Part shown: positions 26,448 through 34,164 of the stretch, in pieces
Numbering within the stretch: the first letter of the stretch is position 1
Layout: the number at the start of each line of letters is the position of its first letter
Source of the DNA: Bacillota bacterium
GTDB taxonomy: Bacteria; Bacillota; Clostridia; Peptostreptococcales; Anaerovoracaceae
Assembly: GCA_017432725.1 (NCBI GenBank)
Contig: JAFRIQ010000034.1
Coordinates: forward strand, 1-50,555
Length of the DNA stretch: 50,555 bases
Reading direction: 5' to 3'
Translations under genes and position numbers: made by a program
Notes under the pieces: generated by a model
Database searches by the model: none
What the model saw: the letters and a program-made list of their open reading frames with translations, nothing else
Told to the model about the DNA's origin: nothing

Positions 26448-26509
26448 AAACAGTTATATCCTTTTTAGATACAGGATTTGGCTGTGGGTAAGGCAAATAT
26501 TAACTGTTT
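26448..26509. promoter_or_regulatory. Spaced inverted repeat between MFS and URO-D-like genes
   Basis: AAACAGTTA (26448-26456) and TAACTGTTT (26501-26509) are perfect 9-base arms 44 bases apart in the divergent promoter region. This could be a paired operator for the nearby LysR regulator. Confidence 0.4.
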
Positions 26510-26594
26510 GTTTCTATTCTAAAAATCTACTAACCTGTAATCAGTAAGTAGTTTAGATCATTTAAATTCGGTCTTTTAACAGGGAGGAAATAGC

Positions 26595-27713
26595 ATGAAT
26601 TTAGCAGAAAGGAAACAGTTATTTAGAGACACCCTTGCCTTTAACAACAAGGGCTGTGTACCCAGCCTTAGCAATGTTTGGTCCTACAAGATCTATGATA
26701 CTGGATACACTCTCAAAGAGGCACTCTTTGATTACGACATAATGGAAAAAGTCGTAAGAAAGTTCCACGAGCGCTATCACTTTGATACCTACTTTGATCT
26801 TGGAACAAGAAACCCGATGAAGATCTCACAAGCATTCGGCAGTTTCCATCACCGCATCGATGAAGAGGCTGACGCTATCATCATCGACGACTACAGCTAT
26901 ATGCAGGCAGACGAATATGCTGAGTATACAAAGGATCCACAGGCATTCAATTGGACAAAGGGTCTTCCTCGTATGAATCCTGATCTTACCTATGGACAGC
27001 TTCAGGCAACCATAGGCGCAATGCTTGAGTTCTTTGCATTCAACGGCAAAATGCAGACCATAATGGTTCAGGAGTACAACACTCCTGTTCTTTACAACGC
27101 CGTGCAGCAGGTACCTCTTGAATCCATAATTATGGGAATCAGAGGTATTCGCGATCTGTCTCTTGATATGAGAAGACGAAAAGCAGATGTCAAGGCCTTG
27201 AGTGATAAGATGTTTGAAAATCTCTTGGCAGGAGCCAAAGCAATTGCTGCAGGTCCGTCAGAAGACAGATATGTATTCGATGCAGAGTCAGTGATCCTTG
27301 CATCCACTATCATGAGCAGAAGCCAATTCGATGAATTCTATGCTCCTTATCTTAAGCAGCTTATGGATACTGTCATAGACAGCGGAAAGCTTTACTACAT
27401 CTTCTGTGAAAACAGCCTTCAGAACTTCTGGGAGTTCTTCCAGGACTTTAGGAAAGGTTCTGTACTTATCAATTTAGAGCTTGATGACATCCGTGACATA
27501 AGAAAGAAACTGCCTAATGTTGCTCTTGGCGGCGGTATGCCAAGCATGCTTCTTGGTAACGGCACAGCAGAAGAGTGTGTTGACTATGCCAAAAAACTCA
27601 TAGACGATATGGGTGATGGATTCGTATTCAGCACCGACAAGATGCTTTCATACAAAAATGATGCAAGACCGGAAACTCTCAAAGCAGTTATGGATCTTGT
27701 CAGAAAAGACTAA
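26595..27713 (+). CDS. Uroporphyrinogen decarboxylase-superfamily protein, copy 1
   Basis: The protein has 372 residues and the URO-D/methyltransferase barrel fold by overall pattern (opening FRDTLAFNNKGCVPSLSNVW, late segment NVALGGGMPSMLLGNGTAEECVDYAKKLIDDMG). It is not a HemE: the PVWxMRQAGR-like start is absent and no other heme gene is near. The His-x-Cys zinc motif of MtaA/CmuA-type corrinoid methyltransferases is not visible; the equivalent strand reads YYIFCEN. No corrinoid protein is encoded nearby. GGAGG precedes the ATG. A 46-codon gene follows 14 bases downstream, a LysR gene after that, and an MFS gene is divergent. The reaction is unknown. Confidence 0.85.
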   Translation: MNLAERKQLFRDTLAFNNKGCVPSLSNVWSYKIYDTGYTLKEALFDYDIMEKVVRKFHERYHFDTYFDLGTRNPMKISQAFGSFHHRIDEEADAIIIDDYSYMQADEYAEYTKDPQAFNWTKGLPRMNPDLTYGQLQATIGAMLEFFAFNGKMQTIMVQEYNTPVLYNAVQQVPLESIIMGIRGIRDLSLDMRRRKADVKALSDKMFENLLAGAKAIAAGPSEDRYVFDAESVILASTIMSRSQFDEFYAPYLKQLMDTVIDSGKLYYIFCENSLQNFWEFFQDFRKGSVLINLELDDIRDIRKKLPNVALGGGMPSMLLGNGTAEECVDYAKKLIDDMGDGFVFSTDKMLSYKNDARPETLKAVMDLVRKD

Positions 27714-27727
27714 AGGAGGAAAAAACA

Positions 27728-27868
27728 ATGGAATTCAACCCAAACGATAAGCTTGATTATTCATATCCCGAAGGATTCAAAAAAGCTGCATCCAGCCTTG
27801 TTTTCCTTCCTGAAGAACAAAGAGAAGCAATGCTGGGTCTTTTCCTGACACTGCTCACTCAGCTCTAA
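27728..27868 (+). CDS. Micropeptide 1 downstream of URO-D-like copy 1
   Basis: This 46-codon gene has AGGAGG at the ideal distance before its ATG and lies 14 bases after the URO-D-like stop. The N-terminal 20 residues are charged, then LVFLPEEQREAML leads into a hydrophobic C-terminus (GLFLTLLTQL). The F-L-P-E-E core and the layout match two other micropeptides that follow the other URO-D-like genes at 35258-35377 and 39195-39311. This repeated placement with weak sequence similarity supports translation and a shared function, perhaps as a membrane tether or accessory subunit of the enzyme. Confidence 0.75.
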   Translation: MEFNPNDKLDYSYPEGFKKAASSLVFLPEEQREAMLGLFLTLLTQL

Positions 27869-27873
27869 AGAAT

Positions 27874-27902
27874 TTTACCAAGCACATAAAAAAAGATATA
27901 AT
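27874..27902 (+). promoter_or_regulatory. Probable lysR promoter
   Basis: TTTACC (27874-27879), a 17-base spacer and TATAAT (27897-27902). The transcript would start inside the terminator hairpin that follows. Confidence 0.55.
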
Positions 27903-27937
27903 AGTCTTGAGAGTTTTGCTCTCAAGGCTATTTTTTT
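27902..27937 (+). terminator. Intrinsic terminator between micropeptide 1 and lysR
   Basis: A 12-base-pair stem (27902-27913 with 27919-27930, one G-T pair) with a 5-base loop is followed by seven T residues. The lysR ribosome site begins just after it. Confidence 0.88.
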
Positions 27938-27950
27938 AGGAGCAAAAGTT

Positions 27951-28919
27951 ATGGATATAAGGCAGTTTCAAGCAGTATACGAAGTAGCAAGACATGGCAG
28001 CATAAGCCGTGCGGCAGAAGCTATGTATGTGACGCAGCAATCCTTAAGCGGCAGCGTCAAGACATTGGAAGATGAGCTTGGCTTTCAGCTTTTCAAAAGG
28101 ACAGCTAAAGGCTCTGTACTAACTCCTGAGGGCGAGACCTTTCTTGAGGATGTAATGCCTGTCATTGCAGAATACGAAAGTGCAATGAAAAAGGTCGAAA
28201 GGATCAAGGTCGGGAACAAAAGATATGTCCGCGTTGCTACGGCAATGGGCATACAGGAGATCTTCGGATACAAATTCAATCTAAACCTGCTCCACGCTAT
28301 GAATGATAACTACTCCATAAGCGGGTTTACGGGATACGAATACCCTGATAAACAGCTTGAAGAGATGATGAGAGACGGCCTTATAGACCTTGCTATCTCG
28401 GGGCCTCCCCTTTCATACCCAAACCTTGAGTACAACAAACTCTATACAGGAAGACTCTGCGTCTTCATGCACAAGGATCACCCCTTGGCAAGCAAGAGAT
28501 CTCTCCGCTATTCAGATCTTCGCAATGAAAACTTCGTGACGCTGGTACAGGGAACCAAGATATACGACCGCATCATAGACAGCTGCAAAAAGGTGGGATT
28601 CCATCCCCATATAATACTCGAAACAAGCAACTCCCTTTTCATCAATTGGCGTCTTCACAACAAGGACTGCGTATATATAGGAGCTGATATCACGCCGAAA
28701 TACAAAGATATCGTAAGCGTGCCCTTAGATGACGAAAATAACAAGTGTAATATCTGCCTTGTATATTCAAAAAAGGCATTCAAAGACAAAAAAATGAGGG
28801 AACTTCTCAAAATCTACTCGGAATTCCTCAAAAACAACCTGGATGACATCCGCAGAGCCAAAGACAGTGGAGAAGATAATTTTGAAGAGCACTGGATGAT
28901 CCAGGAGAAGCAGGTCTAG
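27951..28919 (+). CDS. LysR-family transcriptional regulator
   Basis: The protein has 322 residues. The N-terminal winged HTH (1-60) is typical: FQAVYEVARHGSISRAAEAMYVTQQSLSGSVKTLEDELGFQLF. The effector domain covers about 90-300. AGGAG lies before the ATG. As it sits directly downstream of the URO-D-like/micropeptide pair and near the divergent MFS gene, it is the probable regulator of this module, responding to the substrate. Confidence 0.9.
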   Translation: MDIRQFQAVYEVARHGSISRAAEAMYVTQQSLSGSVKTLEDELGFQLFKRTAKGSVLTPEGETFLEDVMPVIAEYESAMKKVERIKVGNKRYVRVATAMGIQEIFGYKFNLNLLHAMNDNYSISGFTGYEYPDKQLEEMMRDGLIDLAISGPPLSYPNLEYNKLYTGRLCVFMHKDHPLASKRSLRYSDLRNENFVTLVQGTKIYDRIIDSCKKVGFHPHIILETSNSLFINWRLHNKDCVYIGADITPKYKDIVSVPLDDENNKCNICLVYSKKAFKDKKMRELLKIYSEFLKNNLDDIRRAKDSGEDNFEEHWMIQEKQV

Positions 28920-29029
28920 GAAGTCATATAGGTCTCCCGTCTGGCTGCCCTATATTATTCTCTAACAAACTCAGTTATATTATTATATACGATATCTATC
29001 GGGGCAACAACAAGGATGCTCTTTGAAAA

Positions 29030-29050
29030 AATGCGGTCAAAATGCGGTCA
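29030..29050 (+). repeat. Pair of TGCGGTCA direct repeats, 11-base period
   Basis: AATGCGGTCA occurs at 29030-29039 and 29041-29050. Related pairs (TGCRRYCA with the same 11-base spacing) occur at 35082-35100 and 39371-39389. The pairs at 29.0 and 39.4 kb lie just left of the guaA repeat. They may be recombinase arm sites, or part of the 3' coding end of a lost integrase gene. Confidence 0.6.
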
Positions 29051-29065
29051 CAGAAGCAATCAAAA

Positions 29066-29129
29066 AACCGTCACCCTTTGTAATTACAGGGCTGACGGGT
29101 TTGATGCTACTATTCCCACTCTACCGTGG
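29066..29129 (+). repeat. Displaced copy of the guaA 3' end (att-like repeat, left)
   Basis: Positions 29089-29129 are identical over 41 bases to 39428-39468, which holds the last seven codons of guaA and half of its terminator. On the minus strand the copy still forms a hairpin (arms 29089-29101 and 29066-29076) followed by six T residues, so it can terminate the crp/fnr gene just upstream. It marks the left end of an element that integrated at guaA. Confidence 0.85.
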
Positions 29130-29172
29130 TAGATAGATTATTTTGAATGTGAGATGACTCTGTCCTTCCATT

Positions 29173-29841
29173 CTACAGCTCTCCCAGGATCTCAAAATGA
29201 GATCTTATTGTCTTTATTATCCCTTCTCTTTGCAGCTTGGACAATTCTGCTGACATAGCTGCCCTCTCGACGCCGAGATAATCGGCAAGCTGCTGTCTGT
29301 CAAAGGAAATATCGAAGCTGCTGCTCTTACGCCGAAGCGCTTCTGCTGAAAGATAGGAAAGCAGCTTCTCTCTTGTCGTTCGTTTGCTGCTGTGGGTTAT
29401 TTTTTCATTAAGTGAGAGCACCTTTCCCGCCATTATTCCGATAAGATTCCTTACAAGCCTGTTGTGGTGGTCGCATGCGGAGGAACATGTCGTAAGCATC
29501 TTTTTTAAATTCATCATCATTACATCCGTGTGCTCCGCCGCTACAACACTCACATTGAGTATTGAACCGGGAGTTGCGGCAAAGGTCTCTCCGAAATATT
29601 CTCCGGCAGTGCATTTCCCCAAGATATTCCTGTGTCCCCAGTAATCCTCCTGAATGATAAGCACCAAACCTGATAGGACAACCCCCATGGAATCGGTAGG
29701 ATCTCCTTCTCTTAAAATGAATTCATCCTTTTCAAAGGATGAAACTTTTCCCTCCACGCAGTGCAATATGGTACCGATCTCCTCATCTGCTATTCCGGAA
29801 AACATAGGCACTCTTCGCAAAATTTTGATATATTCGTCCAT
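29173..29841 (-). CDS. Crp/Fnr-family transcriptional regulator
   Basis: The protein has 222 residues: an effector (cyclic-nucleotide-binding fold) domain in 1-125 (FEKDEFILREGDPTDSMGVVLSG) and a Crp-type HTH in about 150-215 (DRQQLADYLGVERAAMSAELSKLQREGII). The N-terminal cysteine cluster of true Fnr is missing, so it does not carry the Fnr iron-sulfur cluster. Divergent from the Cys-rich/ferredoxin pair and close to NrfA, it resembles the HcpR/NO-responsive members of the family in context, but its ligand cannot be read. It ends at the captured guaA-type terminator. Confidence 0.87.
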   Translation of the reverse strand: MDEYIKILRRVPMFSGIADEEIGTILHCVEGKVSSFEKDEFILREGDPTDSMGVVLSGLVLIIQEDYWGHRNILGKCTAGEYFGETFAATPGSILNVSVVAAEHTDVMMMNLKKMLTTCSSACDHHNRLVRNLIGIMAGKVLSLNEKITHSSKRTTREKLLSYLSAEALRRKSSSFDISFDRQQLADYLGVERAAMSAELSKLQREGIIKTIRSHFEILGEL

Positions 29842-29865
29842 CTTATTCTCACAATGTTTGAATTA

Positions 29866-29879
29866 CAACATATTTGTTG
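29866..29879. promoter_or_regulatory. Candidate Crp/Fnr operator
   Basis: CAACA-TATT-TGTTG is a perfect inverted repeat 24 bases upstream of the crp/fnr start codon. It lies just left of TATACT (29887-29892), a likely -10 for the rightward Cys-rich/ferredoxin genes with no good -35, a layout typical of activator-dependent promoters. Confidence 0.5.
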
Positions 29880-29936
29880 CATTTATTATACTATACTTAG
29901 TTAGAAACTTCAAGATAGCAATAAAGGAGGTCCGCT

Positions 29937-30197
29937 ATGAACGGAACTATCATGAACGGTTGCCAGGGAAAACCGGAACCAAAACCTATGGAGAAAAAAT
30001 GTCCATGCTGCGGAACTGATATAGAGATATGGACCATAGACACAGACGCACTGTGCCCGAATTGCGGTTTTAAGATCTACAATGATACATTGAACTGCGT
30101 ACAGTGGTGTAAATATGCGAAACAGTGCGTAGGAGAAGCTATGTATAACAGGATGATGGAGATAGCAAAAAACCAGGAAAGGAAGACTGCCGTCTGA
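29937..30197 (+). CDS. Small cysteine-rich zinc-ribbon-like protein
   Basis: The protein has 86 residues and nine cysteines. KCPCCGTDI and LCPNCGFKI (Cys22/25 and 40/43) look like a zinc ribbon, followed by LNCVQWCKYAKQCVG, a motif also seen at the end of some HD-domain proteins of anaerobes. Function unknown. AAGGAGG precedes the ATG. A ferredoxin gene follows 20 bases downstream, under the same probable promoter. Confidence 0.75.
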   Translation: MNGTIMNGCQGKPEPKPMEKKCPCCGTDIEIWTIDTDALCPNCGFKIYNDTLNCVQWCKYAKQCVGEAMYNRMMEIAKNQERKTAV

Positions 30198-30217
30198 TCC
30201 GGAGGAAAAACTGTAAT

Positions 30218-30823
30218 ATGATAAGAAAGATAATATCAATAGATGAAAACAAGTGTACCGGATGCGGTCTTTGCACGACTGCCTGTCATGAAGGAGCCAT
30301 TGAGATCATTGACGGAAAAGCAAAACTCATAAGGGAAAATCACTGCGACGGCTTTGGGGACTGCCTTCCCGTATGCCCAGAAGGAGCAATCTCCTTTGAA
30401 GAAAGAGAAGCTCCGGCTTACGATGAAAAAACAGTGAAAAATAGTGCATCTCATCAGTCCATGCTTTCCAATTGGCCCTGCCAGCTAAAGCTTGTGCCCG
30501 TATCGGCTCCTTATTTCGATAAAGCGAAGCTCCTTATAGCGGCAGACTGCACGGCTTTTGCCTATGCGGACATACACAGAGATCTTATGAAAAGTAAGGT
30601 ATGTCTCATAGCTTGTCCCAAATTGGATGCGGAGGATTACAGCATCAAACTATCGAAGATCATCAGAGAAAATGATATCAGCGAAATAACGGTACTCAGA
30701 ATGGAAGTCCCCTGCTGCGGAGGTTTGGAATACTATACAAAAAAGGCACTTGAATCCAGCGGAAAGGAATTGCCTTTTAATGTGATCACCGTATCGATCG
30801 ACGGACTTATCATGGATATTTGA
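30218..30823 (+). CDS. 4Fe-4S ferredoxin-type protein with an altered second cluster
   Basis: The protein has 201 residues. The first cluster motif is complete (CTGCGLCTTAC, Cys13/16/19/23). The second reads CDGFGDCLPVCP (Cys43, 49, 53): one ligand position is Phe46, so the second cluster would be 3Fe-4S, have another ligand, or be absent. A C-terminal ~110-residue domain contains PCCGG and no recognised fold. Similar ferredoxins are found next to hcp in HcpR regulons. It may carry electrons for nitrogen-oxide reduction. It converges with ccsA, 11 bases apart. Confidence 0.82.
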   Translation: MIRKIISIDENKCTGCGLCTTACHEGAIEIIDGKAKLIRENHCDGFGDCLPVCPEGAISFEEREAPAYDEKTVKNSASHQSMLSNWPCQLKLVPVSAPYFDKAKLLIAADCTAFAYADIHRDLMKSKVCLIACPKLDAEDYSIKLSKIIRENDISEITVLRMEVPCCGGLEYYTKKALESSGKELPFNVITVSIDGLIMDI

Positions 30824-30834
30824 TCCCTATTATC

Positions 30835-31644
30835 TTACTTGTAACTGTGGAGACCTGACAAGAGGGTGTTCACTCCAATATATGTAAATATGACACATAT
30901 AAAGCCGAGGGCAGCAAACAGAGCTGCCTTCTTTCCTGTCATGCCTTTCCTTATTCTGAGATGAAGGAACACAGCATATATTATCCAGGTTATGAGGCTC
31001 CAGGTCTCCTTGGGGTCCCAGTTCCAATAGCTTCCCCAGGCATTGTTCGCCCAGATCGCGCCGGTGACCATACAAAGAGTCAGGAACAGAAAACCGAGAG
31101 CTACGGCACGGTAAATGATCAGGTCCAGAGTTTTTTCATCCGGTATGGTCTCCGCTATCTTCCCGTGGACCTTATCCTTGAGAAGGAAGGCCATTGCAAC
31201 GCCGAAGGCTACTCCGAAGGCGCCGTACGCAATGATGGCCATGGAAACGTGGAATCCGAGCCAGTTGCTCTTTAGTGCCGGCATAAGATTATGTATCTCC
31301 CTGCTCTGCATCGAAGCGTAGCCTATTATCAGAAAGATCACCGGAGCAACGAAAGCTCCGAGAGCATCGAATTTGAATCTCTTTACAAAAAAGAGGAAAC
31401 ATAAGGTGATGCCCCATGCGAAAGCCGTAGCAAATTCATACTGGTTCGTGAGGGGAAGCCTTTGCGCAATTATGCCTCTGACGGCGATGCTTACGCTGTG
31501 GGACAAGAAACCAGCAGCCATCACCAGATAAGCAGCCTTTGAAGCCCATGCTTTTTTGACAGCGATATATACGAAATACAAGGCAGCAGATACAAGGTAT
31601 GCTGCGAGCGCTGTCATGAAGGATATATTTTCAATTCTCGCCAT
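30835..31644 (-). CDS. ccsA: CcsA-type cytochrome c biogenesis protein
   Basis: The protein has 269 residues from the ATG at 31644 (AGGAG 8 bases upstream; the longer frame to 31740 lies inside resB). It has about eight membrane helices and the tryptophan-rich WWD motif WGSYWNWDPKETW that binds heme at the outer face. With ResB it forms the System II cytochrome c synthase. It overlaps resB by 14 bases and is the last gene of the nrfA-resB-ccsA operon. Confidence 0.9.
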   Translation of the reverse strand: MARIENISFMTALAAYLVSAALYFVYIAVKKAWASKAAYLVMAAGFLSHSVSIAVRGIIAQRLPLTNQYEFATAFAWGITLCFLFFVKRFKFDALGAFVAPVIFLIIGYASMQSREIHNLMPALKSNWLGFHVSMAIIAYGAFGVAFGVAMAFLLKDKVHGKIAETIPDEKTLDLIIYRAVALGFLFLTLCMVTGAIWANNAWGSYWNWDPKETWSLITWIIYAVFLHLRIRKGMTGKKAALFAALGFICVIFTYIGVNTLLSGLHSYK

Positions 31645-32725
31645 TGTCTTTTCTCCTGTTTTCTTCCCAGGGACGTATATAGAAGGACAATACAAGTCCT
31701 GCGATAAGCACTGATGCTGCGACCAGGACAGTCCAGGCATAGGGGTCCGTTTTAGCTACTATCAGGGTGTATTGGACGGGGTCTCTCAGTACGAAGCCGT
31801 AGTCATGTACAGAGATCAGCTCCCCGGGCTTTACTATATCCATGGACATGAGATTCCCGTTATAGAAGATCCCGTAAAGACTTCTCGGTTTTTTGAGGAG
31901 CGGAGTCACGGTATAGAAGGAACCGTCCTCCTTCTCTGCGAAATCAGGATAGAACTTGCTGAACATGATGACAAGAGCAGGGAAATCATCGGGATAGCTG
32001 TATTCCCCTGCGCACAGAAGATCTGTCTTTACAAGCTCGCCGTCCTTATATATATCCAAGTAATTGGCCCAGCCCATACTGTTCTGATAAAAGCTGTAGC
32101 CGAATGCCCTGAAGGGGTAGTTCACGGAGCTTTCTCCCCTTTGCTTTTCACCTTTTTCGTTGCTCACGGTCAGTCCTGCAACATACTGATCTACGGTATA
32201 ATCATCCCTCATCCAGACATCGAAGCTGTCTATGGCTATCTGAAGCCCCGTATCCCCCAAAGGCTGACTGCTGCCGGGGATCCCGTATATCTCATCTTCG
32301 GAGGACGTATACTGGCTGAGAGCGAAGCTTACGATGAGAAACAAAATACCGAGGTGGGTGAGCCAGCTGCCCCATATCCCTATCCTTCTCGTTCTCTTCC
32401 ATGCAGCGATCACGCTTTTGATCCTTGAGATGCTGCAGAGTATCAGATTGAAACAAAGAAGCCCCGCAAGAGCAATGAACCACCAGCATCTGAACACATC
32501 GTCAAGAGAAAAAGCTATTATGAGGTTCCCCTTTCTTGCTCCGTAGCTGTCCATATAGTAAGCTATGGACTGTCCCTGAGGGATGACGCTTCCCATGATA
32601 CAGGCAAAGGATATAATACCGAGCAATATAAAACTGAACGGCATGCCCTTCAGAAAATTGAATATCTTTTTCAACATGCCGTTCGTATTGTCCTTATTCT
32701 TCTCTTTTTGCGCGTTCTCACTCAT
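31631..32725 (-). CDS. resB: ResB-like cytochrome c biogenesis protein
   Basis: The protein has 364 residues: three membrane helices in the first third (about 28-50, 80-97, 121-140), an extracytoplasmic domain of about 180 residues, and a last helix near 335. The opening FSFILLGIISFACIMGSVIPQG and the following short repeat fit the ResB/Ccs1 family. The ATG shares one base with the nrfA stop (TAATG), so translation is coupled. Its partner CcsA follows directly. Confidence 0.88.
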   Translation of the reverse strand: MSENAQKEKNKDNTNGMLKKIFNFLKGMPFSFILLGIISFACIMGSVIPQGQSIAYYMDSYGARKGNLIIAFSLDDVFRCWWFIALAGLLCFNLILCSISRIKSVIAAWKRTRRIGIWGSWLTHLGILFLIVSFALSQYTSSEDEIYGIPGSSQPLGDTGLQIAIDSFDVWMRDDYTVDQYVAGLTVSNEKGEKQRGESSVNYPFRAFGYSFYQNSMGWANYLDIYKDGELVKTDLLCAGEYSYPDDFPALVIMFSKFYPDFAEKEDGSFYTVTPLLKKPRSLYGIFYNGNLMSMDIVKPGELISVHDYGFVLRDPVQYTLIVAKTDPYAWTVLVAASVLIAGLVLSFYIRPWEENRRKDNGEN

Positions 32726-34002
32726 TATTTAAGAAGTTCCAGCGCTTCGTTTGCAAGCTCCTGGGCTTTGTTGAGGCAGTTTAGCGAAAGCTGGCTGTTG
32801 TGTGCGCCTTCGCTGTTTTCCACATAGACGAAATCCCAGTAGAACTGTGCATCTCTGTCAAGCTGTTTGACTTTTGCAAGGGTCTCAGCTGAAAGCTTCT
32901 TTTCTTCGATGGCTTTTGCCAGTTTTTCGTTGACCTGTACGAGAAGTGCGCTTACCTTCTTTTCATTCTCGGTCACTTCTGCCTGGATGGAATGTACCAT
33001 GGCGGCAAGATCCTTATGGCACTGACTGCAGGTCGTCTTGAGAAGCTCCGGGTTATCCAGAGGACTTGTAAGCAGATGGTTCGCATAGGGATTTCCCTTC
33101 TTGTCATAAGCTACGCCCATATGGCAGTCAGCGCAGTTGTATGTTCCTTTATGTACACTTCCCGTTCCGTAGTATGTTTCAAATTCAGGATGCTGAGCTT
33201 TGATCATACCCACACCTGTGTTCGTATTCGTGAAATCTGAGAAACCCATTGCATTGTAATATGCAAGTATGGAATCCGGATCGAAATCGTCAAGGCTGTC
33301 ATAAGGAGTAAGCGTTGCTTTGGTCTCAGGATCGAAATAGTACTCTATATGGCATTGCGCGCAGCTTACAGATGCGGCGTCGACCTTTCCTGCTTCCATC
33401 TCATCGTTCATAGCCCTTGCCATATAGTCGTGAGTGATGACTATAGTGCCCGGCGTATTGGCATGGCAGGAGTAGCAACTGATCGGTTCACTGACTTTCG
33501 CATATGCATCGTCAAAAGCGATGCTGTATGCTTCAGGTCCCATATTGTTCACCATTGCAGTGAAATCCGGAGTCTTGCATGTAAGGCAGTTCGCAAGTTT
33601 ATGCGGCCTTGTTGTCTCGGCTATATCATCAAGGGTATAGCTGTGTCCTATGGCTTCGGTATAGTCATAGGAAAAACCGAAAGGCTCATAAAGGATTTTG
33701 ATATCCGGATCGTCATCCACATATGACGCCCTCACTCCGCCGTGACCGACATTTCCGGAATTCTTTTCCCAGCTTTCATAGATACTGGGATAGTACGAAG
33801 ACCATTCCGCTGCAGAAACAACACCGTAATCTCTATCGGTCTTCACGTCTGGTACGGCAGGGATTTCGATTTCTGATATGCTGCTGACCTTTTTACTGTC
33901 AAACATCATTTCCAGGGCTGTGTCTCTGACACTGAATACGGTAATGACTAAAAGCGCCACCCCTATTACCCACATCAGTACATCCTTTTTTTTCTTATCC
34001 AT
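32725..34002 (-). CDS. nrfA: Cytochrome c nitrite reductase, pentaheme NrfA
   Basis: The protein has 425 residues. A hydrophobic N-terminus (about 9-24) exports it and probably stays as an anchor. Five heme motifs are visible: CLTCK, the active-site heme with lysine as ligand, and four CxxCH (CYSCH, CAQCH, CADCH, CSQCH). The active-site Tyr is in CAQCHIEYYF, and KAQHPEFE carries the calcium-site Lys and the catalytic His. It reduces nitrite to ammonium with six electrons. No NrfH quinol dehydrogenase, the usual partner, is encoded nearby. AAAGGA lies before the ATG. It starts the operon with resB and ccsA, which attach its hemes. Confidence 0.93.
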   Translation of the reverse strand: MDKKKKDVLMWVIGVALLVITVFSVRDTALEMMFDSKKVSSISEIEIPAVPDVKTDRDYGVVSAAEWSSYYPSIYESWEKNSGNVGHGGVRASYVDDDPDIKILYEPFGFSYDYTEAIGHSYTLDDIAETTRPHKLANCLTCKTPDFTAMVNNMGPEAYSIAFDDAYAKVSEPISCYSCHANTPGTIVITHDYMARAMNDEMEAGKVDAASVSCAQCHIEYYFDPETKATLTPYDSLDDFDPDSILAYYNAMGFSDFTNTNTGVGMIKAQHPEFETYYGTGSVHKGTYNCADCHMGVAYDKKGNPYANHLLTSPLDNPELLKTTCSQCHKDLAAMVHSIQAEVTENEKKVSALLVQVNEKLAKAIEEKKLSAETLAKVKQLDRDAQFYWDFVYVENSEGAHNSQLSLNCLNKAQELANEALELLK

Positions 34003-34097
34003 TTTCAGTCCTTTGCAAAATATATAAATTTGGACATATAATCAACACATTCTAACATTAACATATATTGCCTGACAATCAGGAATTTTTCTTTTCA

Positions 34098-34137
34098 TAT
34101 AAAGAAGCCGCCTGGCCATGTTAAAGGCCGGCGGCTT
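34098..34137 (-). terminator. Intrinsic terminator after the XRE-family gene
   Basis: AAGCCGCC (34105-34112) pairs with GGCGGCTT (34130-34137), extended inward by GGCC/GGCC with one bulge; a T-rich run follows on the minus strand. It separates the XRE gene from nrfA. Confidence 0.78.
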
Positions 34138-34164
34138 TGCGTTATTATCCCGCTATGCTGCATC

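Noticed and set aside
26595..27713. Annotation as hemE
   Set aside because: HemE signature motifs and all heme pathway neighbours are missing.
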